Source of the DNA: JBGSQR01 sp964509295
GTDB taxonomy: Bacteria; Desulfobacterota; Desulfuromonadia; Geobacterales; Pseudopelobacteraceae
DNA length: 64,000 nt
Direction of reading: 5' to 3'
Assembly: GCA_964509295.1 (NCBI GenBank)
Contig: CAZDWS010000001.1
Location: 310,001-374,000 of the forward strand
In this document: positions 24,242-34,278 of the stretch, in pieces
Layout: each line of letters opens with the position of its first letter
Numbering within the stretch: position 1 is the first letter of the stretch
Notes under the pieces: generated by a model
What the model was told of the DNA's origin: nothing
Seen by the model: the letters and a program-made list of their open reading frames with translations, nothing else
Database searches by the model: none
Made by a program: the position numbers and the translations under genes

Positions 24242-26998
24242 ATGAAAATAATGAAAATGAAAATGTTGCAGTTTGCATTGGCTCTATCTGTCAGCACTGT
24301 TTTGTTTGTCGGAAACGTCTTTGGCGCCGTGAGGCCATTAAGTGTTGCACTTTTCTATGCTTCCAGCCCGCCCGTAAATGAATTGAAGGCTTTTGATGTG
24401 GTCGTGGTGGATCCGGACAGCGGTCTGACTCCGGCCAGGTACGGAGCTGGACCAAGCCAGCTCTTTGCATATGTCAGTGTTGGCGAGGCAGAACCTGGCC
24501 GCCCATATTTCAAGCAGTTCGAAGCGTCCTGGCTGATTGGAGATAATAAGGCCTGGAAATCCAAGGTAGTGGATGTATCAAATCCGGCCTGGCAGAAGTT
24601 CTTTTTGGATCAAGTGATAGAGCCACTCTGGCAGGCCGGTTATCGTGGTTTCTTTTTAGATACGATGGACTCCTATCAGCTGGTGGCTACAAAAGAGAAT
24701 CTTCCGCAGATGGAAGCAGGTCTTGCTGCAACAGTACGCTCTATCCGTCAACGGCACCCGGAAGCTCGCCTGATTTTAAATCGCGGTTTTGAGATATTTG
24801 AACGGATCAAGGATGTGACTTATGCTGTGGCGGCAGAATCCCTCTACCAGAATTTCAGTCCATCAACCGGCAGCTATGGAGTTGTGTCCACAGATGACAG
24901 GGAGTGGTTGCTGACCAGGCTGAATGAAGTTAAAAAAGCCGGTGTGCCGGTTATTGCAATTGACTATGTTCCGCCCGGTAACCGGGAATTGGCCAGACAG
25001 ACGGCTGAAAAGATCAAGGCACTGGGGTTTTCACCCTGGGTATCGGACAAGGATCTGGCCGGTTTGGGAGTCGGGATGGTTGAAGTTATGCCGAGGACTA
25101 TTCTGGGATTGTATGACAGAACTGAATCGGAAGACCCGGCTGACACGCGTCTGCTAAGATTCGCAACAATGCCATTAAATGAATTAGGTTACAAAGTCGA
25201 AATGCGCGATATGCGCTTACCCCTGCCGGAGGGGGTTCTTACGGGCAGATATGCCGGAGTAGTCGTCTGGCCGGCATCTGAGAACTCGGGTACGGAAAGC
25301 AAGTTGCTCGATTGGGTCGGGCGTCAGATAGGCATGGGGATGAAGTTCGTTTTTCTGGATGGATTTGGTGCTTCGCCTGAAAAGGCTGCAAAAGTTCTAG
25401 GGTTGGGCTATGGAGCGATCAAGCGCGTTCCCGGAAATATCCGCATATCATCTCGTGATTCGGTTTTTGGGGGGGAGACGGCACCTGTTCCTGTCGCTGC
25501 CGAGTTTATTTCAATTGAACTTAAAAATGGACGATCTCTGCTCAGGTTGGCAAGTGGTGACGGTTTGACATCTGATACCGTTAGTCTGACCCCCTGGGGA
25601 GGCTATGCGCTGCATCCGTTTGTAATAGTCCAGGCGTTGCAAGAACAGACCCGCTGGGTTATTGATCCATTCAGCTTTTTCAAGGAGGCCCTTCAGTTGC
25701 CTGACATGCCTGTTCCGGATGTGACCACGGAAAATGGTACCCGTTTACTGCTGGTTCATGTGGATGGCGATGGATTTGAGAGCATGGCAGAATGGCCTGG
25801 CGGTAAGGTTGCTGCGGTCGAATTGCGGGAGCGAATTTTAAAAAAATATCGTGTGCCGACTACAATTTCGATTATTACGGGCATTACTTCAGCAAAAGGA
25901 ATGTACCCACAAAAGTCAGTCGAATTTGAGCAGGCAGCACGTTCAATTTTTGCTTTACCCTGGGTCGAGGCGGCCAGCCACACCTATTCACATCCTTTTG
26001 TCTGGCAACAACTGGCAGGGGCAGAAAAAACTGAAGGTTATAACCTGAATATAAAAGGATACAACTTTAATTTACATGATGAAATTGCCGGATCCATTGA
26101 CTATATTAACGGGTTGATGCCGACTGGAAAGCAAGCCAGGTTGCTTCAGTGGAGCGGTGATTGCGCTCCGGGTGCTGATGCTGTTGAAGCCACTTATCGG
26201 GCCGGCCTGGGCAATATAAATGGTGGAGATACACTGATTACCGAAACAAATAAGACGCATACAGCCGTATCACCGCTTGGCGTAGATAAAAATGGCTGGT
26301 TTCAGGTCTTTGCCCCCAACCAGAATGAAAATGTATATACCGATCTCTGGACGAAGAATTTTTATGGTTACCGTCGTGTAATTGAGACTTTCCGGCTGAC
26401 AGACCTGCCACGCCGCCTCAAACCGGTAAATATCTATTATCACTTTTACTCTGCTACCAAAGAAGCTTCATTGAAGGCGTTGGAGCAGGTTTATGAGTGG
26501 GCCGATAAACAGCGCTTATTTAGTATCTATACCTCTGAATACGTGGACAAGGTGATGGACTTTAACCGCACCGTAGTTGCCAGGGATGGAGATAGTTGGT
26601 TGGTGCGTAATAACGGCCAGTTGCGTCAGTTGCGTATACCCAAAAAGCTCGGCTATCCGAATCTGGCTGGAAGTGACAATGTGGCAGGTTTTAATGATCA
26701 TGGCGATAATCGTTACCTGCATATGCAATCTGGCGGTGCAGCCCGGTTCCAACTCCAGCAGACAGTCCCCGGGAGTCCGTATTTGATAGCTGCAGGCGGC
26801 TATCTGGATTCATTGGAAAGGGGTGCTCATGGTATTCGTCTTTCCCTGACCGGCCACACGCCATTTATAGTACGAATAGGTAATGTTTCCGGATGCAGGT
26901 TAATAAAGGACGGCAAGACACAACGCAAGGGTTCAAATAATGAACTTACAGTTGATTTAACAGAAGGGAAGCATGCGCTGGCAATCCACTGCCCATAA
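24242..26998 (+). CDS. pelA: PelA: exopolysaccharide deacetylase/hydrolase
   Basis: 918 residues from ATG 24242, which gives a normal signal peptide ending near GNVFGA; upstream in-frame ATGs at 24212 and 24227 are possible. Domain order fits Pseudomonas PelA (948 residues): an N-terminal GH114-like glycosidase (YASSPPVNELKAFDVVVVDP, GYRGFFLDTMDSY), a middle Rossmann-like domain, a polysaccharide deacetylase domain beginning at LLLVHVDGDGFES, and a C-terminal beta domain. PelA partly deacetylates and trims the Pel polymer in the periplasm. First gene of an operon with pelB, cotH-like, pelC-G; its end overlaps the next gene. Confidence 0.9.
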   Translation: MKIMKMKMLQFALALSVSTVLFVGNVFGAVRPLSVALFYASSPPVNELKAFDVVVVDPDSGLTPARYGAGPSQLFAYVSVGEAEPGRPYFKQFEASWLIGDNKAWKSKVVDVSNPAWQKFFLDQVIEPLWQAGYRGFFLDTMDSYQLVATKENLPQMEAGLAATVRSIRQRHPEARLILNRGFEIFERIKDVTYAVAAESLYQNFSPSTGSYGVVSTDDREWLLTRLNEVKKAGVPVIAIDYVPPGNRELARQTAEKIKALGFSPWVSDKDLAGLGVGMVEVMPRTILGLYDRTESEDPADTRLLRFATMPLNELGYKVEMRDMRLPLPEGVLTGRYAGVVVWPASENSGTESKLLDWVGRQIGMGMKFVFLDGFGASPEKAAKVLGLGYGAIKRVPGNIRISSRDSVFGGETAPVPVAAEFISIELKNGRSLLRLASGDGLTSDTVSLTPWGGYALHPFVIVQALQEQTRWVIDPFSFFKEALQLPDMPVPDVTTENGTRLLLVHVDGDGFESMAEWPGGKVAAVELRERILKKYRVPTTISIITGITSAKGMYPQKSVEFEQAARSIFALPWVEAASHTYSHPFVWQQLAGAEKTEGYNLNIKGYNFNLHDEIAGSIDYINGLMPTGKQARLLQWSGDCAPGADAVEATYRAGLGNINGGDTLITETNKTHTAVSPLGVDKNGWFQVFAPNQNENVYTDLWTKNFYGYRRVIETFRLTDLPRRLKPVNIYYHFYSATKEASLKALEQVYEWADKQRLFSIYTSEYVDKVMDFNRTVVARDGDSWLVRNNGQLRQLRIPKKLGYPNLAGSDNVAGFNDHGDNRYLHMQSGGAARFQLQQTVPGSPYLIAAGGYLDSLERGAHGIRLSLTGHTPFIVRIGNVSGCRLIKDGKTQRKGSNNELTVDLTEGKHALAIHCP

Positions 26999-27842
26999 TA
27001 TAGAACCGCCCAAACGGGAAAGGTTTGCAACACCACTAAATGTATTGGGCATCTTTTGTTCTTTTATTCTAGTGTTGGTGATGCTTTACCCGGAACAGGG
27101 ACTTTTGGGCGTCTTGAGCGGCGGAGATGACGCTGCTACCATCCGCTACCGGGAGGCATTGTTACGTATCCGTCCGGATGATAATGATGTACGTCTGAAA
27201 GTCGCCGGTTCATTGGTACGTTCCGGCAGTTACAATCGGGCCCTGGAAGTGCTCTCTGTTTTCAAGCCGGGTCTGAGCGCAGATCAACAGCATCTGATTC
27301 GGGATTTACGCTACACAGCGTTGAAAAATCTTTATGGCCGAGCTGCGCGGAACGGGGAGGAATGGCTGCGGCTGCAATCGCTGTTTCTGGCGGCAGCCAG
27401 GGATCTGGCAGGATCAAATCCACCGGCCTGGTTGTTGAAGGAGTTTGCAGCTGACGCCAGAAAAGCTGGAGACCTGGAGGCCGGGCGGGAGTTTGATCGT
27501 CAGGCAAAAGCATCCATAAATAATCAGCAAATGCAGGCAGCGGTAAAAATGGATTACCGCGCCACGGCTGCCCGATACTTTGAGATGATGAAGAAGGCTG
27601 AAACCCTTGCCAAACGCCGAGAACTTTTTTTTAGTGGGGTGCGTACCCTGCAGGCAGGGAATTTGCCTCAGGAGGCCTTTGATGCCGGTGAAAAGCATCT
27701 TGCTGGGCTTGACTCGGATCGGGCTACACTGATTTTTCTGACAAAGGCCGGGCTGGCAGCCGGTCAGCCTGCCAAAGCCCAGCGTATTATCAAAAAAGCG
27801 CTCGGTATGAATGAAACCAGGCAAAAACAGGGGGATTCTTGA
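26973..27842 (+). CDS. PelB N-terminal part: inner-membrane TPR protein
   Basis: 289 residues, starting 26 bp inside pelA with AAGGG before ATG. One transmembrane segment lies near residues 22-45 (VLGIFCSFILVLVMLYP), followed by TPR-like helical repeats. In Pseudomonas, PelB is one protein of about 1190 residues with an N-terminal membrane anchor, TPRs and a C-terminal porin. Here this gene and the next add up to 1231 residues, so PelB appears to be divided into an inner-membrane and an outer-membrane protein. The stop overlaps the TTG start of the next gene, keeping the two coupled. Confidence 0.75.
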   Translation: MRWQSTAHNIEPPKRERFATPLNVLGIFCSFILVLVMLYPEQGLLGVLSGGDDAATIRYREALLRIRPDDNDVRLKVAGSLVRSGSYNRALEVLSVFKPGLSADQQHLIRDLRYTALKNLYGRAARNGEEWLRLQSLFLAAARDLAGSNPPAWLLKEFAADARKAGDLEAGREFDRQAKASINNQQMQAAVKMDYRATAARYFEMMKKAETLAKRRELFFSGVRTLQAGNLPQEAFDAGEKHLAGLDSDRATLIFLTKAGLAAGQPAKAQRIIKKALGMNETRQKQGDS

Positions 27843-30667
27843 AACGCTCCCTGCTTGTAATTGCAGCAGTAACTCTGGCAGCCTCTCTGGTTGGTCCTGC
27901 AGGTTATTGTAATGCGGAAGAGGCTGTGCCTCTTGCGGGGCCGCGTGTGCCCTATGACCGTGAGCTGTATATGCTCAGCTACGATGTTTTTTTAGCCAAC
28001 AGTAACCCGGCTGAGGCCTTTTTGCTGGCGGACAAAGCTGTCAGCGCAAGGCCATCAGATTTGGGCTGGCGCCGCAAGGCTGCCCAGAGTGCTGAATGGT
28101 CGGGCAATTCTTCTCGCGCACTTGAACATTGGTATTTTCTGGCACTGGAAACCGGGCAGCGTGATGCAATAGAAAATGCTTTTCGCCTGTCCCGTGCCCT
28201 TGGTGACGGCAGTCGTCTGAAGCTGCTGCTGGAGAATCGTGGTTTTGGGAATGACCCGGCCCTGCTGCGGGAGTATGTTACTGTCTGCGAGATTGCCGGC
28301 GTACCAGAAGATGCTATTTCAGCACTGGAAAGCCGGAAAAAAGGTTCTGACCGTCCATATGTTCTGGAGCAGCTGGCTCGTCTTTATGAAGCTGTCGGCC
28401 GTAATAATGATGCAATTTCAGTTCTGCTGGAACTGTCATCCGAGTTCGGCATCAGGGGCAAAGATTTACTTAAGGCGGCTTCACTGTCCTATGCGGCAGG
28501 AGATATGCAGGCTTCGTATACAATTTTGAGTATGGGTGGACAACTGCCGGCATCGGAGACCGATTTCTGGAAAACTTATGCCGATATGGCCTGGGCGCTA
28601 CAGGACCTGCGCATGACGGAAATGGCGTCAAGAAAAGTACTGTCAGCCAATAATGCCAGGGAAGTGGACTTTCAGCGGCTGATCATGATCAATCGTGATC
28701 AGAAACCGTTTGAAGCCTATAATCTGGCTCTGAAGGCTTGGAATCAGTATGGCAAGAGTGAATTTTTGACCAGTCTGCTGGAAATCGGCATCAGTCAAAA
28801 GCGGCATAAGGAATTGGCTGCACTGTTAAGTGAAGCGGAAAAAACCGGTAAACTGCAATCTGTTCAGGACGGGGCCAATTTCTGGGCTCTGGTGGCCCAG
28901 GTTTACCGTGGCACCGGTAATGTCAGTGCAAGTATGCGAAGCTATCAGAAGGCGCTTAAGCTCGCTCCGACAGATGGCAGTCTGGCGGCCGGATATATCT
29001 GGTTGCTGCTGGATCTGGATCAGCGTGTTGATCTGCGCCGGGCGCTCCTGGTCTGGAAGGGCCGGGAAAAGGCTGTTCCAGAACTGGTTGAGCCGTTCGG
29101 TTCTGCCTATGCCCACCTGGGTGACAACAGCCGGGCATTGATCTATTTTCAGTCCATTTACCGACAAAAAAGGAATGACCCGGGTTGGCTGGCGGCCTAT
29201 GCCGATACCCTGGAGCAATCCGGCTGGCCGGAAGCCGCGTTTGTGGAGCGGCTGCGCGCCATGCATCTGGCGCGTAAGCGGATGAACAGTGAAACAGCCG
29301 GTTCTGCTGATGACAAACGAACATGGCAGTTGGATTATGCCCGCCTGGCAATGCTGTTGGTGCCGGGAGGCAGCCTTGATAAAGTGGTTCAGGCCATCAT
29401 TCGTTCGCCGCAGGATGAAACCAGTCGTCAGCTGATTGCAGCCTGGGCTTTGTCCAGCCAGCGCAGCGATCTGGCCCGCATCTGGTACTGGCTTGAATAT
29501 GCCCGTATGACAGAGAGGCCGGCCTGGGTGGAGCTGTCGCTGGCGCTGGAAGAAAATGATCAGCCACGCATAGCCAAACTTCTGGAAGACGATCTGGAAA
29601 GGCTGGCTTACCGAGATGCCATCGAAGGTGCGCAACGGGTCGGCTGGGCACCCCTGGCGGAGACCCATGCCTTTGAGAATTTTCAGATTAATGAACGTGA
29701 TCACCTGCTGGATCAGCAAATCAGGAATCTTTACAACAGCCACCCCGGCTGGCTGCGATACCGGGTCAGTCTGATCGATCAGGCGGGAGTCGGCTTTCTG
29801 GAACAGCAGGTGTCACTGGCTGTTCCTATGTCAAAGAGAGTTGCTTTGCGGGTAGAGGCCGGAAACACAGATCTTCGGACACAGAAGAGTGATGTCCTGG
29901 GACGGTATCCCAGCAGTATACAGAATGCCCAGGCCGGCCTGCTGATCCGTCATGAAAAGGGTACGGCCGAACTTATGGCTGGTCTGCGTGACGGCCTATC
30001 ACGGCACGCCATGTACTCTCTGGTTAGTGACTGGAAAATTGACAACCGGCGCAGCCTGAATCTGGGACTGTACTTTGGTGCTATAGCAACAGAGAGCGTG
30101 CCGCTGCAGATCGCAGGTCAGAAGAATGAGGCGTCGTTATCGCTTATGAATGCGCTGACACCACGTGACTCACTGATGCTGAAAGTCTCCGGCAGAACTC
30201 TGCTGGACCAGGAACAGTGGCAACTGGGTGAAGGTGCCTCAGTGGAAAGTGAACTGACCCACCTGCTTCTGGCCGGCTGGCCGGACACAAGCCTCAGGCT
30301 GTTTGGCGGATATCATTATTACAAACAGACCGGTACCCCCACAGGTAAAACGCTTAATATGATTCCCATAACCACTACACAGGACGCCTCTTTCTATGTT
30401 CCCGATTCATTCTCTCAGTTCGGAGTTGGTGTCAGTATGGGACAGGAGGGGCGTAGTATCTATATCCGTGACTGGCGCCCATTCGCTGCGGCGGATATGA
30501 TCTGGAACAGCACCAGCGGAATGGGATTCCGTTACGAAGTTGGATTGCTGGGTCCGGTTTTCGGTCTGGACAACCTGGAGTTTGCATTTGAACAGGACAG
30601 CGGTGCTTTTGGCCGCAGTGAAATCACTACCCGTTTTGACATGCGTTACCGCTATCATTTTAAATAG
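27839..30667 (+). CDS. pelB: PelB C-terminal part: TPR periplasmic scaffold with outer-membrane porin
   Basis: 942 residues from TTG 27839 with AGGGGG upstream. Signal peptide about 1-28 (ending CNAEEA). Residues about 40-640 are TPR-like repeats that would hold PelA in the periplasm. From about 650 the sequence becomes alternating and aromatic, typical of a beta barrel, ending YRYHFK. Export pore for the Pel polymer. Overlaps the preceding gene by four bases. A long antisense frame (28826-29743) is a coding shadow. Confidence 0.88.
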   Translation: MKRSLLVIAAVTLAASLVGPAGYCNAEEAVPLAGPRVPYDRELYMLSYDVFLANSNPAEAFLLADKAVSARPSDLGWRRKAAQSAEWSGNSSRALEHWYFLALETGQRDAIENAFRLSRALGDGSRLKLLLENRGFGNDPALLREYVTVCEIAGVPEDAISALESRKKGSDRPYVLEQLARLYEAVGRNNDAISVLLELSSEFGIRGKDLLKAASLSYAAGDMQASYTILSMGGQLPASETDFWKTYADMAWALQDLRMTEMASRKVLSANNAREVDFQRLIMINRDQKPFEAYNLALKAWNQYGKSEFLTSLLEIGISQKRHKELAALLSEAEKTGKLQSVQDGANFWALVAQVYRGTGNVSASMRSYQKALKLAPTDGSLAAGYIWLLLDLDQRVDLRRALLVWKGREKAVPELVEPFGSAYAHLGDNSRALIYFQSIYRQKRNDPGWLAAYADTLEQSGWPEAAFVERLRAMHLARKRMNSETAGSADDKRTWQLDYARLAMLLVPGGSLDKVVQAIIRSPQDETSRQLIAAWALSSQRSDLARIWYWLEYARMTERPAWVELSLALEENDQPRIAKLLEDDLERLAYRDAIEGAQRVGWAPLAETHAFENFQINERDHLLDQQIRNLYNSHPGWLRYRVSLIDQAGVGFLEQQVSLAVPMSKRVALRVEAGNTDLRTQKSDVLGRYPSSIQNAQAGLLIRHEKGTAELMAGLRDGLSRHAMYSLVSDWKIDNRRSLNLGLYFGAIATESVPLQIAGQKNEASLSLMNALTPRDSLMLKVSGRTLLDQEQWQLGEGASVESELTHLLLAGWPDTSLRLFGGYHYYKQTGTPTGKTLNMIPITTTQDASFYVPDSFSQFGVGVSMGQEGRSIYIRDWRPFAAADMIWNSTSGMGFRYEVGLLGPVFGLDNLEFAFEQDSGAFGRSEITTRFDMRYRYHFK

Positions 30668-30676
30668 GGAGGAACC

Positions 30677-32371
30677 TTGAAACGGAATCTTCAGATATTT
30701 ATTTTTTTAATACTGCTGGCCCTGACTTCCGGCTGCGGAAAAGAGACTTTAAACGGTTCCAGCTCAAACGATTCAACAAATCCGGGAACAGTGACTCCAC
30801 CGATAACCACAACGTCGGTGTTCAGTCAGGCAGAAGCGGTGGCTGTGGCTGACAATGGAAGCACCTATGCTGTTGAAGAAACTACTCAGGTAATTAATGC
30901 CAGCATTACCACTATTGACGGCACCTATACCTTTGACCAGGTTAACGGTGACGTCGACCCGAATGATACCTTTGTACCTGAGGTTGATGCCCATTTTGTT
31001 GCTGACAATTATCCGGTTGCCGATCCGAACCTTGTGAATGCGACCCTGCGTTTGCGCGGCAACAGTTCCCGGTTGGCGGACCAGAAATCATACCGGTTAA
31101 AGCTGAAAAAAACTTTTGCCCTGTGGCGTGGAGAAACGACGCTGCAGCTCAACAAGCATCCCTGGGACCTGGCCAGAGTAAGAAACAAGCTGGCTTTTGA
31201 CCTGTTTAAGGATCTTCCGCACCTGCCCAGCTTGCGTACCCAGTTCATGCATGTAACGGTTAATGAGCAAAATTACGGACTGTTTACCCATGTGGAAAAG
31301 ATGGGTAAGGAGTATCTGGCAAATCGAGGATTGGCAACCGATGGGAATATTTATAAGGCCAATGATTTTTCATTTCGTCCGGATACCAGATTGGCTGTGG
31401 AGTCAAACGGAACCATCGATCCATTAAAACTTACGGACTTTGAAAAGGTCCTGGAGCTGGAGAATGATAACAAGAATCATACAAATCTGATTGCGATGAT
31501 CAATGCTGTAAATGATGAAACGACCTCTCTGAACGACACAATACAAACCTATTTTGACCGCAATAATTATATTGTCTGGCTGGCAGTTAACATCCTGGCT
31601 GGCAATCGCGATACGGTAAATCAGAATTTCGCTCTCTATCAGCCAAAGGGCACGACCAAATTTTACTTTTTACCATGGGATTATGACGGATCTTTTGGTT
31701 TTGAAAATCAACGGGACATTAAGGCAAAAAATAATCTTTATTCACCCGGAGAGCTGGGTGTCGGCAACTGGTGGGATGTACCTCTGCACCGCAGATTTAT
31801 ACAGGACCCGCAAAACAGGGCCGATCTGAAACGTGCTGTCATGGAAATTTATAACACTTATTTGACAAACCCAAAAATACAGGCAAAGCTGGATAGCTAC
31901 AAAGCGATTGTGGAGCCGTTGATTACCAGCAGTCCTGATCGTGATTATCTGCCGGTACTTTCAGGCACAGTAAAAAATGACGAATGGGCGCTGGAATATG
32001 CCCGGCTGGTGACAGCTGTCAAGACAAACTATGAGCAATTCCTGCTTTCACTTGAGTCACCCATGCCTTACTGGCAAAGCGCAACAGTAAACGGGAGTCT
32101 GCTTGACCTGGTTTGGGATGAATCGGTGGATTTTCAAAACGATCCGGTAACATACAGCATACAGGTTGCAGATAATCCGCTCTTCACCAGTCCGATTTAC
32201 AGTACTTCCGGCTATAGCGGAATTAGTGTTTCGATTCCCAAACCTGCTGCTGGAACTTATTACATGAAGGTGACAGCAAGAGACAGTGCAGGTAATACAA
32301 TTGAGGCTTTTGACCGATATCTGCTGAATAATGTAGCCTATTTCGGCGTTTTTGAGTTTCAGGTGCCATAA
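30677..32371 (+). CDS. CotH-like lipoprotein within the Pel operon
   Basis: 564 residues from TTG 30677 with GGGAGGA upstream. Lipobox LALTSGC gives a lipoprotein with Cys20. The middle (about 115-420) matches the CotH kinase-like family: LRLRGNSSR, KKSYRLKLKK-like, RNKLAFDLF, HVEKMGKEYL, and FLPWDYDGSF. CotH of Bacillus is a protein kinase of spore coat proteins; many Gram-negative relatives are extracytoplasmic and unstudied. A C-terminal fibronectin-like domain follows (about 455-550). It has no counterpart in pelABCDEFG of Pseudomonas. It may modify Pel or a matrix protein, which is inference. Confidence 0.85.
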   Translation: MKRNLQIFIFLILLALTSGCGKETLNGSSSNDSTNPGTVTPPITTTSVFSQAEAVAVADNGSTYAVEETTQVINASITTIDGTYTFDQVNGDVDPNDTFVPEVDAHFVADNYPVADPNLVNATLRLRGNSSRLADQKSYRLKLKKTFALWRGETTLQLNKHPWDLARVRNKLAFDLFKDLPHLPSLRTQFMHVTVNEQNYGLFTHVEKMGKEYLANRGLATDGNIYKANDFSFRPDTRLAVESNGTIDPLKLTDFEKVLELENDNKNHTNLIAMINAVNDETTSLNDTIQTYFDRNNYIVWLAVNILAGNRDTVNQNFALYQPKGTTKFYFLPWDYDGSFGFENQRDIKAKNNLYSPGELGVGNWWDVPLHRRFIQDPQNRADLKRAVMEIYNTYLTNPKIQAKLDSYKAIVEPLITSSPDRDYLPVLSGTVKNDEWALEYARLVTAVKTNYEQFLLSLESPMPYWQSATVNGSLLDLVWDESVDFQNDPVTYSIQVADNPLFTSPIYSTSGYSGISVSIPKPAAGTYYMKVTARDSAGNTIEAFDRYLLNNVAYFGVFEFQVP

Positions 32372-32416
32372 TCTATTTTAGTGATTTCGAATATTTTGAT
32401 TGATCGAGGAGATGCC

Positions 32417-32968
32417 ATGAAAAGATTACTACTGCTTGTTTTACTGATTTCAGCACTGTCTGTCACCGGCTGTGTTACTCTGAACCAGCGCGGAACGGAA
32501 GTATCATTCAATGACAGCTGGGCCCTGCTGCCGTTTGTGAATAACACAGAGACACCCTATGCCGCAGAGCGTGGAGAGTCGATTGTTGCTGCGCTGCTGC
32601 ATGCACGTGGCATTCAGAATCTGGAGCGACCGGTAACGGAGACCAAGCCGGAGGATCTGGGGCTGGACAGGGGTGAAAAGCGTCAGCGCGAGGCGTTGGA
32701 GTGGGCGAAACAGAAAAAGGTGCGTTATGCCCTGAGCGGTACTGTCAATGAGTGGCGCTATAAAGTCGGTCTGGATGGCGAGCCGGTGGCCGGTTTTACC
32801 CTGCAGTTGATTGAATTGCCTTCTGGGAATGTGGTCTGGAGCGGAGCTGCAGGTAAGAGCGGCTGGAGCCGTGATGCGGTCAGTTCGGTAGCGCAGCAGA
32901 TTCTGGACAAGCTGCTGGGTGAGATCCGTGTCATGCCTGAAAATGTTTCCAGCCAAATCAAAAAGTGA
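32417..32968 (+). CDS. pelC: PelC-like outer-membrane lipoprotein
   Basis: 183 residues from ATG 32417, supported by GAGGAG six bases upstream; 32381 would add twelve residues and bury the signal peptide. Lipobox LSVTGC, Cys19. The rest (WALLPFVNNTETPYA and the C-terminal helix) fits PelC, which forms a dodecameric funnel above the PelB pore and guides the cationic polymer outward. It is a typical length. Four-base overlap with pelD start. Confidence 0.85.
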   Translation: MKRLLLLVLLISALSVTGCVTLNQRGTEVSFNDSWALLPFVNNTETPYAAERGESIVAALLHARGIQNLERPVTETKPEDLGLDRGEKRQREALEWAKQKKVRYALSGTVNEWRYKVGLDGEPVAGFTLQLIELPSGNVVWSGAAGKSGWSRDAVSSVAQQILDKLLGEIRVMPENVSSQIKK

Positions 32969-34278
32969 ACACTATGCCGGATTTTTTAAGAATAGAGCGT
33001 TTGGAAAAATGGCTGGAAACATTTCTGTTTACGGGAGTAATTCTGGCTATCGGGTATTTCTTTAATCGGGAAGATCCTCTGTTCATACAATCCCAGTTTC
33101 AATGGATCTGGCTGGCACCCGTATTGATTTCCCTGCGTTACGGACTTTCGCCCGGCATGGTCTCTGTTGCGGCCATCTTTATTATATGTCTGGTGATGCA
33201 GCGTCAGGGGCTTGTCAAAGGTGAATTCCCGATCACATTCATGCTGGGTGGTGTGATGGTGACGCTGGTTTGCGGCCAGTTCAGTACGATCTGGAATGCA
33301 CGTCTGAGGCGTGCTGATTCTCTGAGCCGACATGCCAGCGAGCGTTTCGAACAGTTGTCCCGGGCCTATTTCATGGTCAGGCTGTCCCATGACCGTCTGG
33401 AGCAGAACCTGATCAGCCGTCCGGTTACCCTGAGAGACGCCATGTTTGATCTGCGCAATATCCTGGCGACCCGCGGCGGTCACCTGGATAAGGAAACCTG
33501 CGCGGCGCTGATTTCGATTCTGGTGCAATACTGCAATCTGGAAAGCGCAGCAATCTACCTTATGGGTAAAGACGGGCATATGATGGAAACTCCGGTTGCC
33601 GATTGCGGCCGTGGTGCAGAATATGCCCCTAAGGATATCCTGCTCCGTTCGGTAATTGAATCGGGCAATACCTCCTACCAGTCAGTCAACCGTCTTGAGC
33701 GGGATGCAAGCAGCCCCTACCTGGTGGCTGCCCCATTGCGCACAAGTTCCGGGGTTTTGCGAGGGGTCCTGCTGGTAAGTGAAATGCCGTTCATGGCGCT
33801 GCAACGCGAACCGTTGCAGATCATGGGTGTTCTGCTGGCCTATGCCGCTGATCATGCCGAGGCAGCAGCAGATGCATACAGGCTGCTGGCGGTCTTTCCC
33901 GATTGCCCGACTATGTTCGCCTCGGAACTGGGCAAGATGGCCAGATTACACCGTGATCTGGAGGTAAACAGCACTCTGGTGGTTGTCAATGTCAAACCGA
34001 CCAAGCATCTGAATGATATCTGTATTGCACTTGAGAGACAGCAGCGCGGTCTCGATCATGGTTGGAAACGCGAGTTGGGGTGGGGTGTTCAGTTTGTAAC
34101 ATTGATGCCGTTTTCCGGGGCTGCTGCTGTTGAAGGATATATTTCCCGATTAAACGAAATGCTTAAGAAGGAGTTTGGCCTGCGGATCGGTGAAGGCGGG
34201 CTGTCCTATCACTTTTTTATTGTCTCATCGGATGAGCCGCTCAACCAGTTGGCTGAATTGCTGGCGGACGAGCCATGA
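32965..34278 (+). CDS. pelD: PelD: c-di-GMP receptor of the Pel synthase complex
   Basis: 437 residues. Four transmembrane segments in the first 110 residues, then a coiled linker, a GAF domain (about 165-310) and a degenerate GGDEF domain. The I-site motif RxxD is present as RGLD (361-364), and R395 lies 34 residues later, close to the spacing of the second c-di-GMP-binding Arg in Pseudomonas PelD. The GGDEF active-site signature is missing, so it senses rather than makes c-di-GMP. It switches on polymer synthesis in the inner membrane with PelE, PelF and PelG. Overlaps pelE by four bases. Confidence 0.92.
   Translation: MNTMPDFLRIERLEKWLETFLFTGVILAIGYFFNREDPLFIQSQFQWIWLAPVLISLRYGLSPGMVSVAAIFIICLVMQRQGLVKGEFPITFMLGGVMVTLVCGQFSTIWNARLRRADSLSRHASERFEQLSRAYFMVRLSHDRLEQNLISRPVTLRDAMFDLRNILATRGGHLDKETCAALISILVQYCNLESAAIYLMGKDGHMMETPVADCGRGAEYAPKDILLRSVIESGNTSYQSVNRLERDASSPYLVAAPLRTSSGVLRGVLLVSEMPFMALQREPLQIMGVLLAYAADHAEAAADAYRLLAVFPDCPTMFASELGKMARLHRDLEVNSTLVVVNVKPTKHLNDICIALERQQRGLDHGWKRELGWGVQFVTLMPFSGAAAVEGYISRLNEMLKKEFGLRIGEGGLSYHFFIVSSDEPLNQLAELLADEP

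Noticed and set aside
28826..29743. Open frame of 305 codons on the minus strand inside pelB
   Set aside because: It lies fully within a well supported gene, has biased composition of an antisense shadow and no ribosome site.
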